Origin: Arsenicicoccus dermatophilus
Lineage (GTDB): Bacteria > Actinomycetota > Actinomycetes > Actinomycetales > Dermatophilaceae
Direction: 5' to 3'
Length of the DNA: 64,000 nt
NCBI RefSeq assembly: GCF_022568795.1
Contig: NZ_JAKZHU010000001.1
Location: 1,922,001 to 1,986,000 of the forward strand
Below, piece by piece: positions 12,180 through 20,706 of the stretch; the first letter of the stretch is position 1; each line of letters opens with the position of its first letter. Position numbers and translations under genes: made by a program. The notes under the pieces are model-generated. The model was not told the DNA's origin. It did not search any database and saw only the letters and a program-made list of their open reading frames with translations.

Positions 12180-13922
12180 TCAGTTGCGCAAATAGATCGA
12201 GGAGAAGTCCGGCATCCCGAGGTTGGGGTCGTCCACCACGCCACCGACGTCCTTGCTGGACAGGAAGATCGCTCGGTCCATCCCTCCAGGGAGGACCGGG
12301 AGGTAGTTCGTGAGCAGGTCCTTGTCCAGCGCCGCCCACTCCGACGCCTGGTCGGCGAGGGGCCTGGCCGCGATGGCCTTCATGCGCGCGTCCAGGTCGG
12401 GGTCCGCCAACCCTCCGGCGCTCATGGTCTCCCGGGCTGCCGTGGAGCTGAACAGAGGCAGGTAGATCGCGTCCCCGCTCGGCCAGTCGTAGCACCAGCC
12501 CGAGGGTCCCTGGAGCATGTTGACGGGGGCGTCCAGGTTGCTGGCCATCTCGCGCAGCTTGTTCCTGGGCACCCCGTGCGGGCGCACCGTGAAGCCGGCC
12601 GCGCGCAGCCCTCGGGCCCGGGCCTCGGAGACTGCTCGCGAGGTGGGCATGTCCGTCGCGAAGTACCACGACAGCTCGAAGCCGAGCTTCCCGGCCTGCT
12701 CCAGGAGCTTGCGCGCGGCGGCCGGGTCGCCACGGCCGGACACCGGCAGGTCCGCGATGTCGTGGGCGACCGCACCCGGCAGCTGCGGAGGAGCGATCGA
12801 GCGCATCGTCTGCACCGTCACCTGGTTAATGTCGGCAGCCTCGCGCACCTGGTCCCACGGATAGGCGCGCGCGATGGCCTTGCGCACCGACAGCGGTATC
12901 TGCCGGGTGTCCATCGTCACGAGCGAGACACAGGGCGAGTCGCCGGCGGTGAGCTGTCCCTTGGCGGCCGTGGCCTTGAGGACCAGCGTCGAGTCGACCG
13001 GGTCGTAGCTCAGCAGTCCGCTGGCGTTGGGATCATCCAGGATGGGGCCCTGGGTGTCCTTGGGCTCGCCGCCCCACTCGAAGGTGAAGGAGTCCAGCAG
13101 GTCCCGCCGGGCGGGGTCCGTCTCCGCCTTCCACTGGGTGTTGCGCACGAGGGTGAGCTTGTTGTCCTTGTACGTCTCGAACTTGTACGGCCCCGTCGCC
13201 AGCGGGTGCAGTCCGTACTTGTCCCGGGTGTCCTTGGCTGCCGGGATCGGCGACGTCACGGTGAAGGTGCCGAAGTACGGCAGCGAGGACCACGGCGCGG
13301 AGAGGTGGAAGACGACGTCCTTGTCGCCCTTGGCCTCCACGCCCGGGAAGGACGTCCCGCCCTGGTACGGGCCCCGATACGCCGAGCCGCCCTTGAGGTG
13401 GTCGATCTGGTACGTCGGACCGCCCGGCAGCTCCTGCTGCGCGAAGGACCGCTGGACCGCGTACACCACGTCGGCCGCCTTGACCGGGGTCCCGTCCTCG
13501 TAGGCGAGGCCCTCCTTGAGGGTGAAGGTCCAGGTCAGCCCGTCGGCGGAGACCCGGCCGAGGTCGGTCGCCAGGTCGGGGACCAGGACCGGCTTGCCGT
13601 CCCGGATGGCGAAGGTGGTGAGGGTGCGGTTGGTGAGCTTGAGGATGGCCTGGCTGTCCACGTAGTACTGACGCGTAGGATCGAGCGTCTCCGGCACTCC
13701 CTGGCTACGGACCGTGAGGTGACCCCCGCGGCGGGCGCCCTCGATCGGGGCGGCCGGGCCCTTGGCCTGCGGGTCCAGCTGGGAGGCGCTGGTCTGGGAG
13801 GACGTGGGGGCGCCGTTCTCCCCGGAGGACAGCGCGGTCAGGGGCGACGAGCAGGCGACGACGGTCGCCAGGCTTGCGAGCGCGAGGGCAGCGCGGCCGG
13901 GACGGCGCAGAGGGACTCGCAT
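12180..13922 (-). CDS. Orphan peptide-type ABC substrate-binding lipoprotein
   Basis: Family 5 solute-binding protein of 580 residues with no permease or ATPase next to it on its own transcript. ATG 13922 follows an AGGAG site. The signal peptide ends in the lipobox VVAC (Cys24). Family features: LAYEDGTPVKAADVVYAVQR and LATGPYKFETYKDNKLTLVRN. It is framed by its own promoter with a palindrome and its own terminator, so it is a single-gene unit. It probably feeds one of the two neighbouring importers; which one, and with which ligand, cannot be told from sequence. Confidence 0.9.
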   Translation of the reverse strand: MRVPLRRPGRAALALASLATVVACSSPLTALSSGENGAPTSSQTSASQLDPQAKGPAAPIEGARRGGHLTVRSQGVPETLDPTRQYYVDSQAILKLTNRTLTTFAIRDGKPVLVPDLATDLGRVSADGLTWTFTLKEGLAYEDGTPVKAADVVYAVQRSFAQQELPGGPTYQIDHLKGGSAYRGPYQGGTSFPGVEAKGDKDVVFHLSAPWSSLPYFGTFTVTSPIPAAKDTRDKYGLHPLATGPYKFETYKDNKLTLVRNTQWKAETDPARRDLLDSFTFEWGGEPKDTQGPILDDPNASGLLSYDPVDSTLVLKATAAKGQLTAGDSPCVSLVTMDTRQIPLSVRKAIARAYPWDQVREAADINQVTVQTMRSIAPPQLPGAVAHDIADLPVSGRGDPAAARKLLEQAGKLGFELSWYFATDMPTSRAVSEARARGLRAAGFTVRPHGVPRNKLREMASNLDAPVNMLQGPSGWCYDWPSGDAIYLPLFSSTAARETMSAGGLADPDLDARMKAIAARPLADQASEWAALDKDLLTNYLPVLPGGMDRAIFLSSKDVGGVVDDPNLGMPDFSSIYLRN

Positions 13923-13974
13923 GACGGACTCCTGGGAAGACGGGGACCATCGGTGAGGGCTCGATGGTGCTGTC

Positions 13975-14006
13975 ACCCTAGTAGCACGCTTCGTGACGGT
14001 CACGAA
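13975..14006 (-). promoter_or_regulatory. Promoter with palindromic operator-like site
   Basis: A perfect palindrome TTCGTGACGGTCACGAA (8-base arms, 1-base centre) spans 13990-14006. On the minus strand it overlaps a candidate -35 (GTGACC, 13998-14003), 17 bases from a candidate -10 (TAGGGT, 13975-13980) and about 50 bases upstream of the binding-protein start. The position suggests a repressor site. The cognate regulator is not identified in this window. Confidence 0.5.
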
Positions 14007-14067
14007 CGATGCATGAACGGATCAGGCATGCAGCCATTTGGAGACCACAGCCGGGCTATGGTGTCAC

Positions 14068-15528
14068 TCAGCGACGCGAGTGCAGGACCTTGCGCAACCA
14101 TTCCCACCGCGGCGCCAGTCGTTCCTCGAAGCCGCGGTGCGTCGGGTGGTAGTAGTCGGCGGTCCCGTCGAGGTCGTCCGGGAGGTACTGCTGCGGCGCC
14201 ACCCCGTCGGGCTGGTCGTGCGCATAGACGTACCCCGCCCCGTGACCGAGCCGGGTGGCCCCGGCGTAGCCGCTCCCGCGCAGCGCAGCCGGCACCGCAC
14301 CCCCGCGCCCGGCCCTGACGTCGGCGATCGCGGCGTTGATCCCCAGGTAGGCGGCGTTCGACTTGGGGGCCAGCGCGACGTGGACCACGGCCTGGGCCAG
14401 GACGATCCGCGCCTCCGGCATGCCGATCTGGGCAACGGCGTGCAGCGCCGCGACCGCGGTCTGGAGGGCGGTGGGGTCCGCCATACCGACCTCCTCGGAG
14501 GCCGCGATGACGATGCGCCGGGCGATGAACCTCGGGTCCTCCCCCGCCTCGAGCATCCGGGCGAGGTAGTGCAAGGACGCGTCGACGTCGCTCCCCCGCA
14601 TCGACTTGATCAGCGCGGACGCCACGTCGTAGTGCTGGTCACCGGTCTTGTCGTAGCGCACCGGCGCCCGCTCGACCGCCTGCTCCACGTGAGCCGCGGT
14701 GATCAGGACCGGTCCCTCCTCGACCGCACCCGCCGGCTGGTCGCCCAGCGCCACTCCCGCGGCCCCCTCCAGGGCGGTCAGGGCCCGCCGGGCGTCTCCC
14801 CCGCTGGTCCGCACCAGGTGCTCGCGCGCGTCGTCGTCCAGCGTGAACTCCCCGGCCAGGCCGCGCTCCTCGACGAGTGCGGCAGCAAGGACCTCGCCTA
14901 CCTCGGCGTCCGAGAGGGAGGTCAGCGTCACCAGCACCGACCGGGACAGCAGCGGGGCGACGACGGAGAAGGAGGGGTTCTCGGTCGTGGCCGCCACCAG
15001 GACGACCAGACGGTTCTCCACCGCGGGCAGCAGGGCGTCCTGCTGAGCCTTGGTGAACCGGTGGATCTCGTCGAGGAAGAGCACGGTGGTGCGGTCGTAG
15101 AGATCGCGCTCGCGCACCGCCTCCTCCACCACGCGACGGACGTCCTTGACGCCGGCCGTGATCGCCGACAGCTCGACGAACCGGCGACCGGCAGCCGTGG
15201 CGACCAGGTGCGCGAGCGTGGTCTTGCCGGTGCCCGGAGGACCCCACAGGATCGCCGAGAGGGGTCCGACCGCACCGGAGTGCCCCTCGATCAGGCGCCG
15301 CAGCGGGCTGCCCGGCCGCAGCGCGGCACCCTGACCCCGGACCTCCGCAAGCGAGCGCGGGCGCATCCGCACGGCGAGCGGCGCGAGCGTCGCGGCGTAT
15401 GCCGGGGGCTGCGCCCCGGACGCACCGTCACCTGCGACGGCCGGGGCAGGCTCGGGTCCGGCCGCCGGCGCGCGGTCGCCCGCCTCCTGCGCCGAGCGGG
15501 CTCCGCTGAACAGATCGGGCTCGTCCAC
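14068..15528 (-). CDS. rarA: Replication-associated recombination protein RarA (MgsA)
   Basis: AAA+ ATPase of the clamp-loader clade that acts at stalled replication forks. Visible: Walker A GPPGTGKTTLA, Walker B VLFLDEIHRFTKAQQD, sensor 1 AATTENPSF, and the RarA C-terminal tetramerisation part (SALIKSMRGSDVDASLHYLARML; YVYAHDQPDGVAPQQYLPD). The order of domains and about 490-residue length fit the family. The GTG at 15528 gives an N-terminus MDEPDLFSG, like other RarA proteins; a GTG at 15576 is possible but lacks a ribosome site. The N-terminal 60 residues are Ala/Pro-rich linker. Confidence 0.93.
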   Translation of the reverse strand: MDEPDLFSGARSAQEAGDRAPAAGPEPAPAVAGDGASGAQPPAYAATLAPLAVRMRPRSLAEVRGQGAALRPGSPLRRLIEGHSGAVGPLSAILWGPPGTGKTTLAHLVATAAGRRFVELSAITAGVKDVRRVVEEAVRERDLYDRTTVLFLDEIHRFTKAQQDALLPAVENRLVVLVAATTENPSFSVVAPLLSRSVLVTLTSLSDAEVGEVLAAALVEERGLAGEFTLDDDAREHLVRTSGGDARRALTALEGAAGVALGDQPAGAVEEGPVLITAAHVEQAVERAPVRYDKTGDQHYDVASALIKSMRGSDVDASLHYLARMLEAGEDPRFIARRIVIAASEEVGMADPTALQTAVAALHAVAQIGMPEARIVLAQAVVHVALAPKSNAAYLGINAAIADVRAGRGGAVPAALRGSGYAGATRLGHGAGYVYAHDQPDGVAPQQYLPDDLDGTADYYHPTHRGFEERLAPRWEWLRKVLHSRR

Positions 15529-15653
15529 CTCGTCATGATCCCAGACGCGCAGGTCGCCGGGGGTCCCCACCGGCACCGAACCTGGGAGATCGCGGACGTG
15601 TGTATCGATGCGTCACGCATGGTCACGAAACGATATCGACGTCGTTCCTGATC

Positions 15654-15681
15654 TGGACCTGAGGACTTCCGGCCCTAGAGT
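15654..15681 (+). promoter_or_regulatory. Candidate promoter of the second peptide-transport region
   Basis: TGGACC (15654-15659), 16-base spacer, TAGAGT (15676-15681), about 130 bases upstream of the binding-protein ATG. The -10 context CTAGAGTGAC resembles CTAGGGTGAC at the orphan binding protein's promoter. Upstream, at 15609-15632, two GTCACG words occur (GCGTCACGCATGGTCACGAA). The rest of 15529-15811 holds no gene. Confidence 0.4.
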
Positions 15682-15811
15682 GACGCCCAAGGTTTCGGCT
15701 GGTTCCGGATGCAGCGTCGCTCCGGCCGACCGAGATCCGCCTTGGCCGCCATCAGCCAGGGCCAGAGCATGGCCCGTCCCATCACCGGGCCCATCGAGGA
15801 GGTCAACCACC

Positions 15812-17458
15812 ATGCGAGCCACCACTCGCCTCACCCTCACCGCGACCCTGTCCGCGACCGCCGTCCTCCTGACGGCGTGCGGCGGTGGCTCCAGCGAGTC
15901 CACCTCGTCGGCGGGCGGCAGCGGCGCCGCGGGATCCGGCGCCAAGGGCGGCCAGATCACCGTCCGCGGCTGCAACCCGGAGAACCCGCTCGTCCCGGGC
16001 GCCACCACCGAGACCTGCGGCGGCGACGTGATCGACGCGACCACCTCGCGCCTCGTGCACTACAACGTCGACACGGCCAAGCCCGAGAACGACCTGGCCG
16101 AGTCCATCGAGACCAAGGACAACAAGCTCTTCACCGTCAAGCTGAAGAAGGGCTCGAAGTTCTCCGACGGCACCGAGGTCAAGGCCAAGAACTTCGTCGA
16201 CGCCTGGAACTACACCGCGCTGTCGACCAACGCGCAGGGCGCGGCGTACTTCATGGAGCCCATCGCGGGCTACGCCGACCTGCAGGCGGAGAAGGGTTCC
16301 ACCCCCAAGGCCAAGGTCATGTCGGGCCTGAAGGTCGTGGACGACTACACCTTCACCGTCACCACCACCGACCCGATCTCCAACCTCCCCGAGCGCCTCG
16401 GCTACTCGGCCTTCGCCCCGCTGCCGGACGCGTTCTTCAAGGACCCCAAGGCCTTCGGCGACAAGCCGATCGGTGCCGGTCCCTTCATGGTGGACACCTG
16501 GACCAAGAACCAGTCGATCGTCCTGAAGAAGAACCCCAACTACCAGGGCTCCCGCAAGCCCGGCGTGGACCAGATCACCTTCAAGATCTACCAGGACTCG
16601 ACCGCCGCCTACAACGACGTGGTGGCCGGCAACCTGGACGTCACGGACGAGGTCCCCACCTCGGCCCTCGCCGGCGACAAGTACAAGCAGGACCTTCCGG
16701 ACCGCAACGCGCAGAAGGAGTACGGCGGCTTCTCCTCGGTCACCTTCGCCTCCCCGAAGGCCGACCCCTCGGTCCAGAACCCGAAGGTCCGCCAGGCCAT
16801 CTCGATGGCCATCGACCGGCAGGCCATCATCGACTCGCAGTTCAACGGCTCGCGCACCGTCGCCACCGGCTGGGTCTCCCCGACCGTCAACGGCTACAAG
16901 GCCGGTGCATGCGGCGAGTACTGCACCTTCGACGCCGCCAAGGCCAAGGCCAAGCTCGCCGAGGCCGGTGGCTTCAAGGGAAAGCTGACGCTGTCCTACA
17001 ACGCCGACGCCTCGCACAAGGACTGGTCCGAGGCGACCTGCCAGTCCATCAAGGACGCCCTGCAGATCGACTGCGTCGCCACCCCGGTGGTGGACTTCAA
17101 GACCTTCCGCACCCAGGTCAAGAGCCGCGAGATGAAGGGCATGTTCCGCACCGGCTGGCAGATGGACTACCCGTCGATCGAGAACTTCCTCACCCCGATC
17201 TTCGCGACCGGTGCGTCCTCCAACGACGGCGACTACACCGACCCGGCTTTCGACGCCAAGCTCAAGGAGGCCGCCGCGGCCACCGATCCGGCCAAGGCCA
17301 ACGAGCTGTACCAGCAGGCCGAGGGCATGCTGAAGGAGACCATGCCGGCGATCCCGCTGTGGTACCCCAAGGCCACCGTCGGCTGGTCGGACAAGGTCAC
17401 CAACGTCAAGATCACGGCCTTCGGCAAGCCGGACTACGCGGGCGTCACCCTCAAGTGA
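15812..17458 (+). CDS. Peptide ABC transporter substrate-binding lipoprotein (operon 2)
   Basis: Family 5 solute-binding protein of 548 residues. The ATG at 15812 follows a GAGGAGGT ribosome site. Signal peptide with lipobox LTAC (Cys23) and a Gly/Ser linker after it. Family features: KFSDGTEVKAKNFVDAWNY, QAISMAIDRQAIIDSQFNG and the C-terminal PAIPLWYPKATVGWSDKV. This is the only lipoprotein of the second importer region, and its frame is intact although two genes behind it are broken. A hairpin follows the stop, and the permease genes begin 334 bases later, so they may have a separate promoter or depend on read-through. Confidence 0.93.
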   Translation: MRATTRLTLTATLSATAVLLTACGGGSSESTSSAGGSGAAGSGAKGGQITVRGCNPENPLVPGATTETCGGDVIDATTSRLVHYNVDTAKPENDLAESIETKDNKLFTVKLKKGSKFSDGTEVKAKNFVDAWNYTALSTNAQGAAYFMEPIAGYADLQAEKGSTPKAKVMSGLKVVDDYTFTVTTTDPISNLPERLGYSAFAPLPDAFFKDPKAFGDKPIGAGPFMVDTWTKNQSIVLKKNPNYQGSRKPGVDQITFKIYQDSTAAYNDVVAGNLDVTDEVPTSALAGDKYKQDLPDRNAQKEYGGFSSVTFASPKADPSVQNPKVRQAISMAIDRQAIIDSQFNGSRTVATGWVSPTVNGYKAGACGEYCTFDAAKAKAKLAEAGGFKGKLTLSYNADASHKDWSEATCQSIKDALQIDCVATPVVDFKTFRTQVKSREMKGMFRTGWQMDYPSIENFLTPIFATGASSNDGDYTDPAFDAKLKEAAAATDPAKANELYQQAEGMLKETMPAIPLWYPKATVGWSDKVTNVKITAFGKPDYAGVTLK

Positions 17459-17496
17459 CCCTCGGCGCCTCGGCGCTGACGTGAGCACCAGATCGT

Positions 17497-17525
17497 GGGT
17501 GCCCGGCTCCAGGAGCCGGGCACCC
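17497..17525 (+). terminator. Hairpin after binding protein of operon 2
   Basis: GGGTGCCCGGCT pairs with AGCCGGGCACCC around a 5-base loop, 39 bases past the stop codon. It probably reduces transcription into the permease genes, giving more binding protein than permease. There is no U-run. Confidence 0.65.
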
Positions 17526-17790
17526 ATGCCTGTCCCGCGGTCGATGCGTAGGTATGCCCCACTCGGCATACCCCGCCGGTCGATGCCCTTCGGAAGGGCG
17601 CTAGCCTCGGGGCGGCCCAGCTCTCCCATCGGTCCCATGCGGGACTCAGACCCAGCCATCACGTGCAACGACGCCTCTGGGGCCAGGCGGCAGCATCCCC
17701 CTGTCGTCCGCAGGACGTCGAGCCACGACCGGAGCCCCACGCTCCGGGCCGTCTGCGGCCCAGCCGCAGGCACGACCACCTGAGGAGGTG
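17526..17790 (+). other. Intergenic region between binding protein and permeases
   Basis: About 265 bases without a gene. It holds a perfect hairpin GGTATGCC-6-GGCATACC (17551-17572) and a second small one GCCCTT-3-AAGGGC (17585-17599). A TAGCCT at 17602-17607 could be a -10, but no good -35 was seen. The GAGGAGGTG ribosome site of the next gene lies at 17782-17790. Confidence 0.4.
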
Positions 17791-17792
17791 TC

Positions 17793-18718
17793 GTGACCAA
17801 ATACATCATTCGCCGGCTCCTGCAGATGATCCCGGTGATCATCGGAGCGACGTTCCTGATCTTTGCCATGGTGTTCGCCCTGCCGGGCGATCCCACCGCC
17901 GGCAAGTGCGGCGAACGCCCCTGCTCCCCCGCGTACATCGAGAAGTTCCGGGCGGAGCACAACCTCGACGACCCGCTCGTCGTCCAGTACGGCAAGTACA
18001 TGGGCAAGCTCGCCCAGGGCGACCTCGGCACGAACTTCTACAACATCCCCGTGGCCAAGGACCTGTCGACGCGCTACGTGGTGACCGCCCAGCTCGCCGG
18101 CATCGCCATCGTCTTCGAGATCCTCATCGGTCTGACCGCCGGTGTCCTCGCAGGCATCCGCAAGGGGAAGTTCATCGACCAGTTGGTCATGGTGTCCACG
18201 CTCGTCGCGATCTCGATCCCGAGCTTCGTCATCGGCTCGACCTTGCAGTACTTCCTGGGCGTCAAGCTCAAGTGGTTCCCCGTCACGGCGGCCAACGACC
18301 CGACGCTGTACGACCTCATCCTGCCGGGCTTCGTGCTGGGGTCGCTGTCGATCGCCTACGTCGCCCGCCTGATGCGCACCAACCTCGTCGAGAACCTCCG
18401 CGCCGACTACGTGCGGACGGCCATCGCCAAGGGCCTCACCCGCCAGCGGGCCATCGGCCTGCACGCGATGCGCAACTCGATGATCCCGGTCGTCACCGCC
18501 TGGGGGCCGACTTCGGCGGCCTCCTCGGCGGCGCCATCATCACCGAGCGCATCTTCAACATCCGAGGGGTCGGTGGCTACATCTTCACGGGCATCCACAA
18601 CCGCGACGGCATCGCCGTCGTCTCCGCCGTGACGATGCTGGTGCTCGTCTTCCTCGTCGTCAACCTGCTCATCGACCTGCTCTACGGTCTGCTCGACCCA
18701 AGGATCAGCCATGACTGA
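17793..18718 (+). pseudogene. Peptide ABC transporter permease OppB type (operon 2), frameshifted
   Basis: GTG 17793 follows GAGGAGGTG. The first 235 codons encode a normal OppB-type permease (YIIRRLLQMIPVIIGATFLI; EAA loop ADYVRTAIAKGLTRQRAIGLH). Near 18498-18505 the reading frame breaks: after MIPVVTA the original frame runs on as nonsense, while the next frame resumes the family sequence (LGADFGGLLGGAIITE, then the last helix and LLDPRISHD). One missing C in GCC(C)TGGGGGCC explains it exactly. With the base restored the protein is about 309 residues. It may be a real mutation or a sequencing error in a run-rich stretch. The gene overlaps the OppC gene start by 8 bases. Confidence 0.88.
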
Positions 18719-19649
18719 CGCCAACACCGCCACCGTCGCCGCCGCCGAGGTGGCACCGGGTCCCCAGCAGGGGTCCGACGGCGAGGCCCGCTCGCTGTGG
18801 TCCGACGCCTGGCGCATGCTCCGGCGCAGCCCGGTCTTCTGGATCTCGCTGGCGCTCATCCTCGTGTTCCTGCTCATGGCGATCCTGCCGCAGCTGTTCA
18901 CCCAGCTCGACCCCCAGTCGGGGTCGCTGCGCCAGGTCCGCAAGGCGCCGAGCGCGGAGCACTGGTTCGGGACCGACAAGCAGGGCCGCGACATCTACGC
19001 CCGTACGATCTACGGCGCCCGCGCCTCGATCATCGTGGGCGTCCTGACCACCATCGCCACCACCCTGGTCGGCGCGACCTTCGGCATCATGGCCGGCTAC
19101 CTCGGCGGCTGGCTGGACGCGCTGCTCATGCGCGTCACCGACGTGTTCTTCGCCATCCCGATGCTGCTCGGCGGCATCCTGTTCATGGCCTCCTTCCCGT
19201 CGGACGCCAACACCGGCTACTGGACCGTCGTGGGCAAGGTCGTCCTCGTGATGACCGTCTTCGGCTGGCCGAGCATCGCCCGGCTGATGCGGTCGGCCGT
19301 GCTGCAGGTGAAGTCCCTGGAGTACGTGCAGGCGGCCCGCGCCCTCGGTGCCCGTCCTGGCCGCATCATCCTGGGGCACATCCTCCCCAACGCCGTCGCC
19401 CCGGTCATCGTCGTCGCCACGATCAACCTGGGCGCCTACATCGCCACCGAGGCGGCGCTGTCCTTCCTCGGTATCGGGCTCGTGTCGCCCACCATCTCGT
19501 GGGGTGTCGCGATCTCCGACGCCCTCGACATGGTCCGGACGGCGCCTCACCTCCTGCTCTTCCCCAGCCTGTTCCTGAGCCTCGCGGTCCTGGCCTTCAT
19601 CCTCCTGGGTGACGCCATCCGTGACGCCCTGGACCCCAAGACGCGATGA
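18711..19649 (+). CDS. Peptide ABC transporter permease, OppC type (operon 2)
   Basis: Intact 312-residue inner-membrane subunit. N-terminal helix WISLALILVFLLMAILPQLF, the conserved WFGTDKQGRDIYARTIYGAR, and the permease core with the EAA loop YVQAARALGARPGRIILGHI. It starts inside the end of the OppB gene (8-base overlap), so it is likely coupled to it. If the upstream frameshift is real, coupling to this gene could also suffer. It pairs with OppB2 to form the membrane channel. Confidence 0.94.
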   Translation: MTDANTATVAAAEVAPGPQQGSDGEARSLWSDAWRMLRRSPVFWISLALILVFLLMAILPQLFTQLDPQSGSLRQVRKAPSAEHWFGTDKQGRDIYARTIYGARASIIVGVLTTIATTLVGATFGIMAGYLGGWLDALLMRVTDVFFAIPMLLGGILFMASFPSDANTGYWTVVGKVVLVMTVFGWPSIARLMRSAVLQVKSLEYVQAARALGARPGRIILGHILPNAVAPVIVVATINLGAYIATEAALSFLGIGLVSPTISWGVAISDALDMVRTAPHLLLFPSLFLSLAVLAFILLGDAIRDALDPKTR

Positions 19650-19663
19650 GGGGCTGACCTTTC

Positions 19664-20706
19664 ATGACCACCACCTCCCACCGGCGCCCGGCGCCCACCG
19701 AGGGCACCACCGCCTACCAGCCCCACGACGGGCGTCTCCTCGACGTCGAGGACCTCCACGTCGAGTTCCACACGCCTGACGGCGTCGCCAAGGCCATCAA
19801 CGGCGTGAACTTCACGCTGGACCAGGGCGAGACCCTGGCGATCCTCGGCGAGTCCGGCTCCGGCAAGTCCGTCACCGCCCAGGCCATCATGGGCATCCTG
19901 GACATGCCCCCGGCCACGATCCCCCAGGGCTCGGTCCGCTACTGCGGGCAGGAGCTGCTGACGATGCCGGAGGACAAGCGCCGGCACGTCCGCGGCCCGG
20001 AGATCTCGATGATCTTCCAGGACGCGCTGAGCTCGTTGAACCCCGTGTTCCCCGTGGGCTGGCAGATCGCCGAGATGTTCCGGCAGCACCGGGGCATGAA
20101 CCGGTCCGACGCGATCGCCAACGCCGTCCGACTCATGGAGCGGGTGCAGATCCCCGCCGCCAAGGAGCGGGTGAAGTCCTTCCCGCACCAGTTCTCCGGG
20201 GTATGCGTCAGCGCATCATGATCGCCATGGCCATCGCGCTGGACCCGGCCGTGCTGATCGCCGACGAGCCGACCACGGCCCTGGACGTCACCGTGCAGGC
20301 GCAGATCATGCACCTGCTCGAGGAGCTGCAGGAGGAGCGCCAGATGGGGCTCATCCTGATCACGCACGACCTCGGCGTCGTGGCCGACGTCGCCGACCGC
20401 ATCGCGGTGATGTATGCCGGGCGGATCGTCGAGCAGGCGGACGTCTACCAGCTCTACGGCAAGCCGGCCCATCCCTACACCAAGGGCCTGCTGGACTCCA
20501 TCCCGCGCCTGGACCAGAAGGGCGAGACCCTCTCCGCCATCGGCGGTCTGCCGCCCAACCTGATGCGCATCCCCTCCGGCTGCGCGTTCAACCCCCGTTG
20601 CCGCTACGCGCAGGACATCTGCCGCCAGGAGCGCCCTCCGCTGCTCGAGGTCGCCCCCGGTCGTCTGTCCGCCTGCCACTTCTCCCAGGAGGTCCTCCAT
20701 GGCTGA
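19664..20706 (+). pseudogene. Peptide ABC transporter ATPase OppD type (operon 2), frameshifted
   Basis: ATG 19664 starts a normal OppD-type ATPase: Walker [15 protein letters not shown]-loop [13 protein letters not shown]. At the ABC signature the frame breaks: it reads [13 protein letters not shown] and stops at 20221, while the next frame resumes with [14 protein letters not shown], Walker [14 protein letters not shown] and the Cys-rich tail [15 protein letters not shown] run of four G at 20198-20201 where five are expected (FSGGMRQR) accounts for the break. Restored, the protein has about 347 residues. As written, no intact nucleotide-binding site signature is made. Real decay or a homopolymer error are both possible. 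Confidence 0.88.

Noticed and set aside
18490-20206. Programmed ribosomal frameshifting in oppB2 and oppD2
   Set aside because: No slippery heptamer with a following pseudoknot was recognised, and homologues are read in a single frame; a lost base is simpler.
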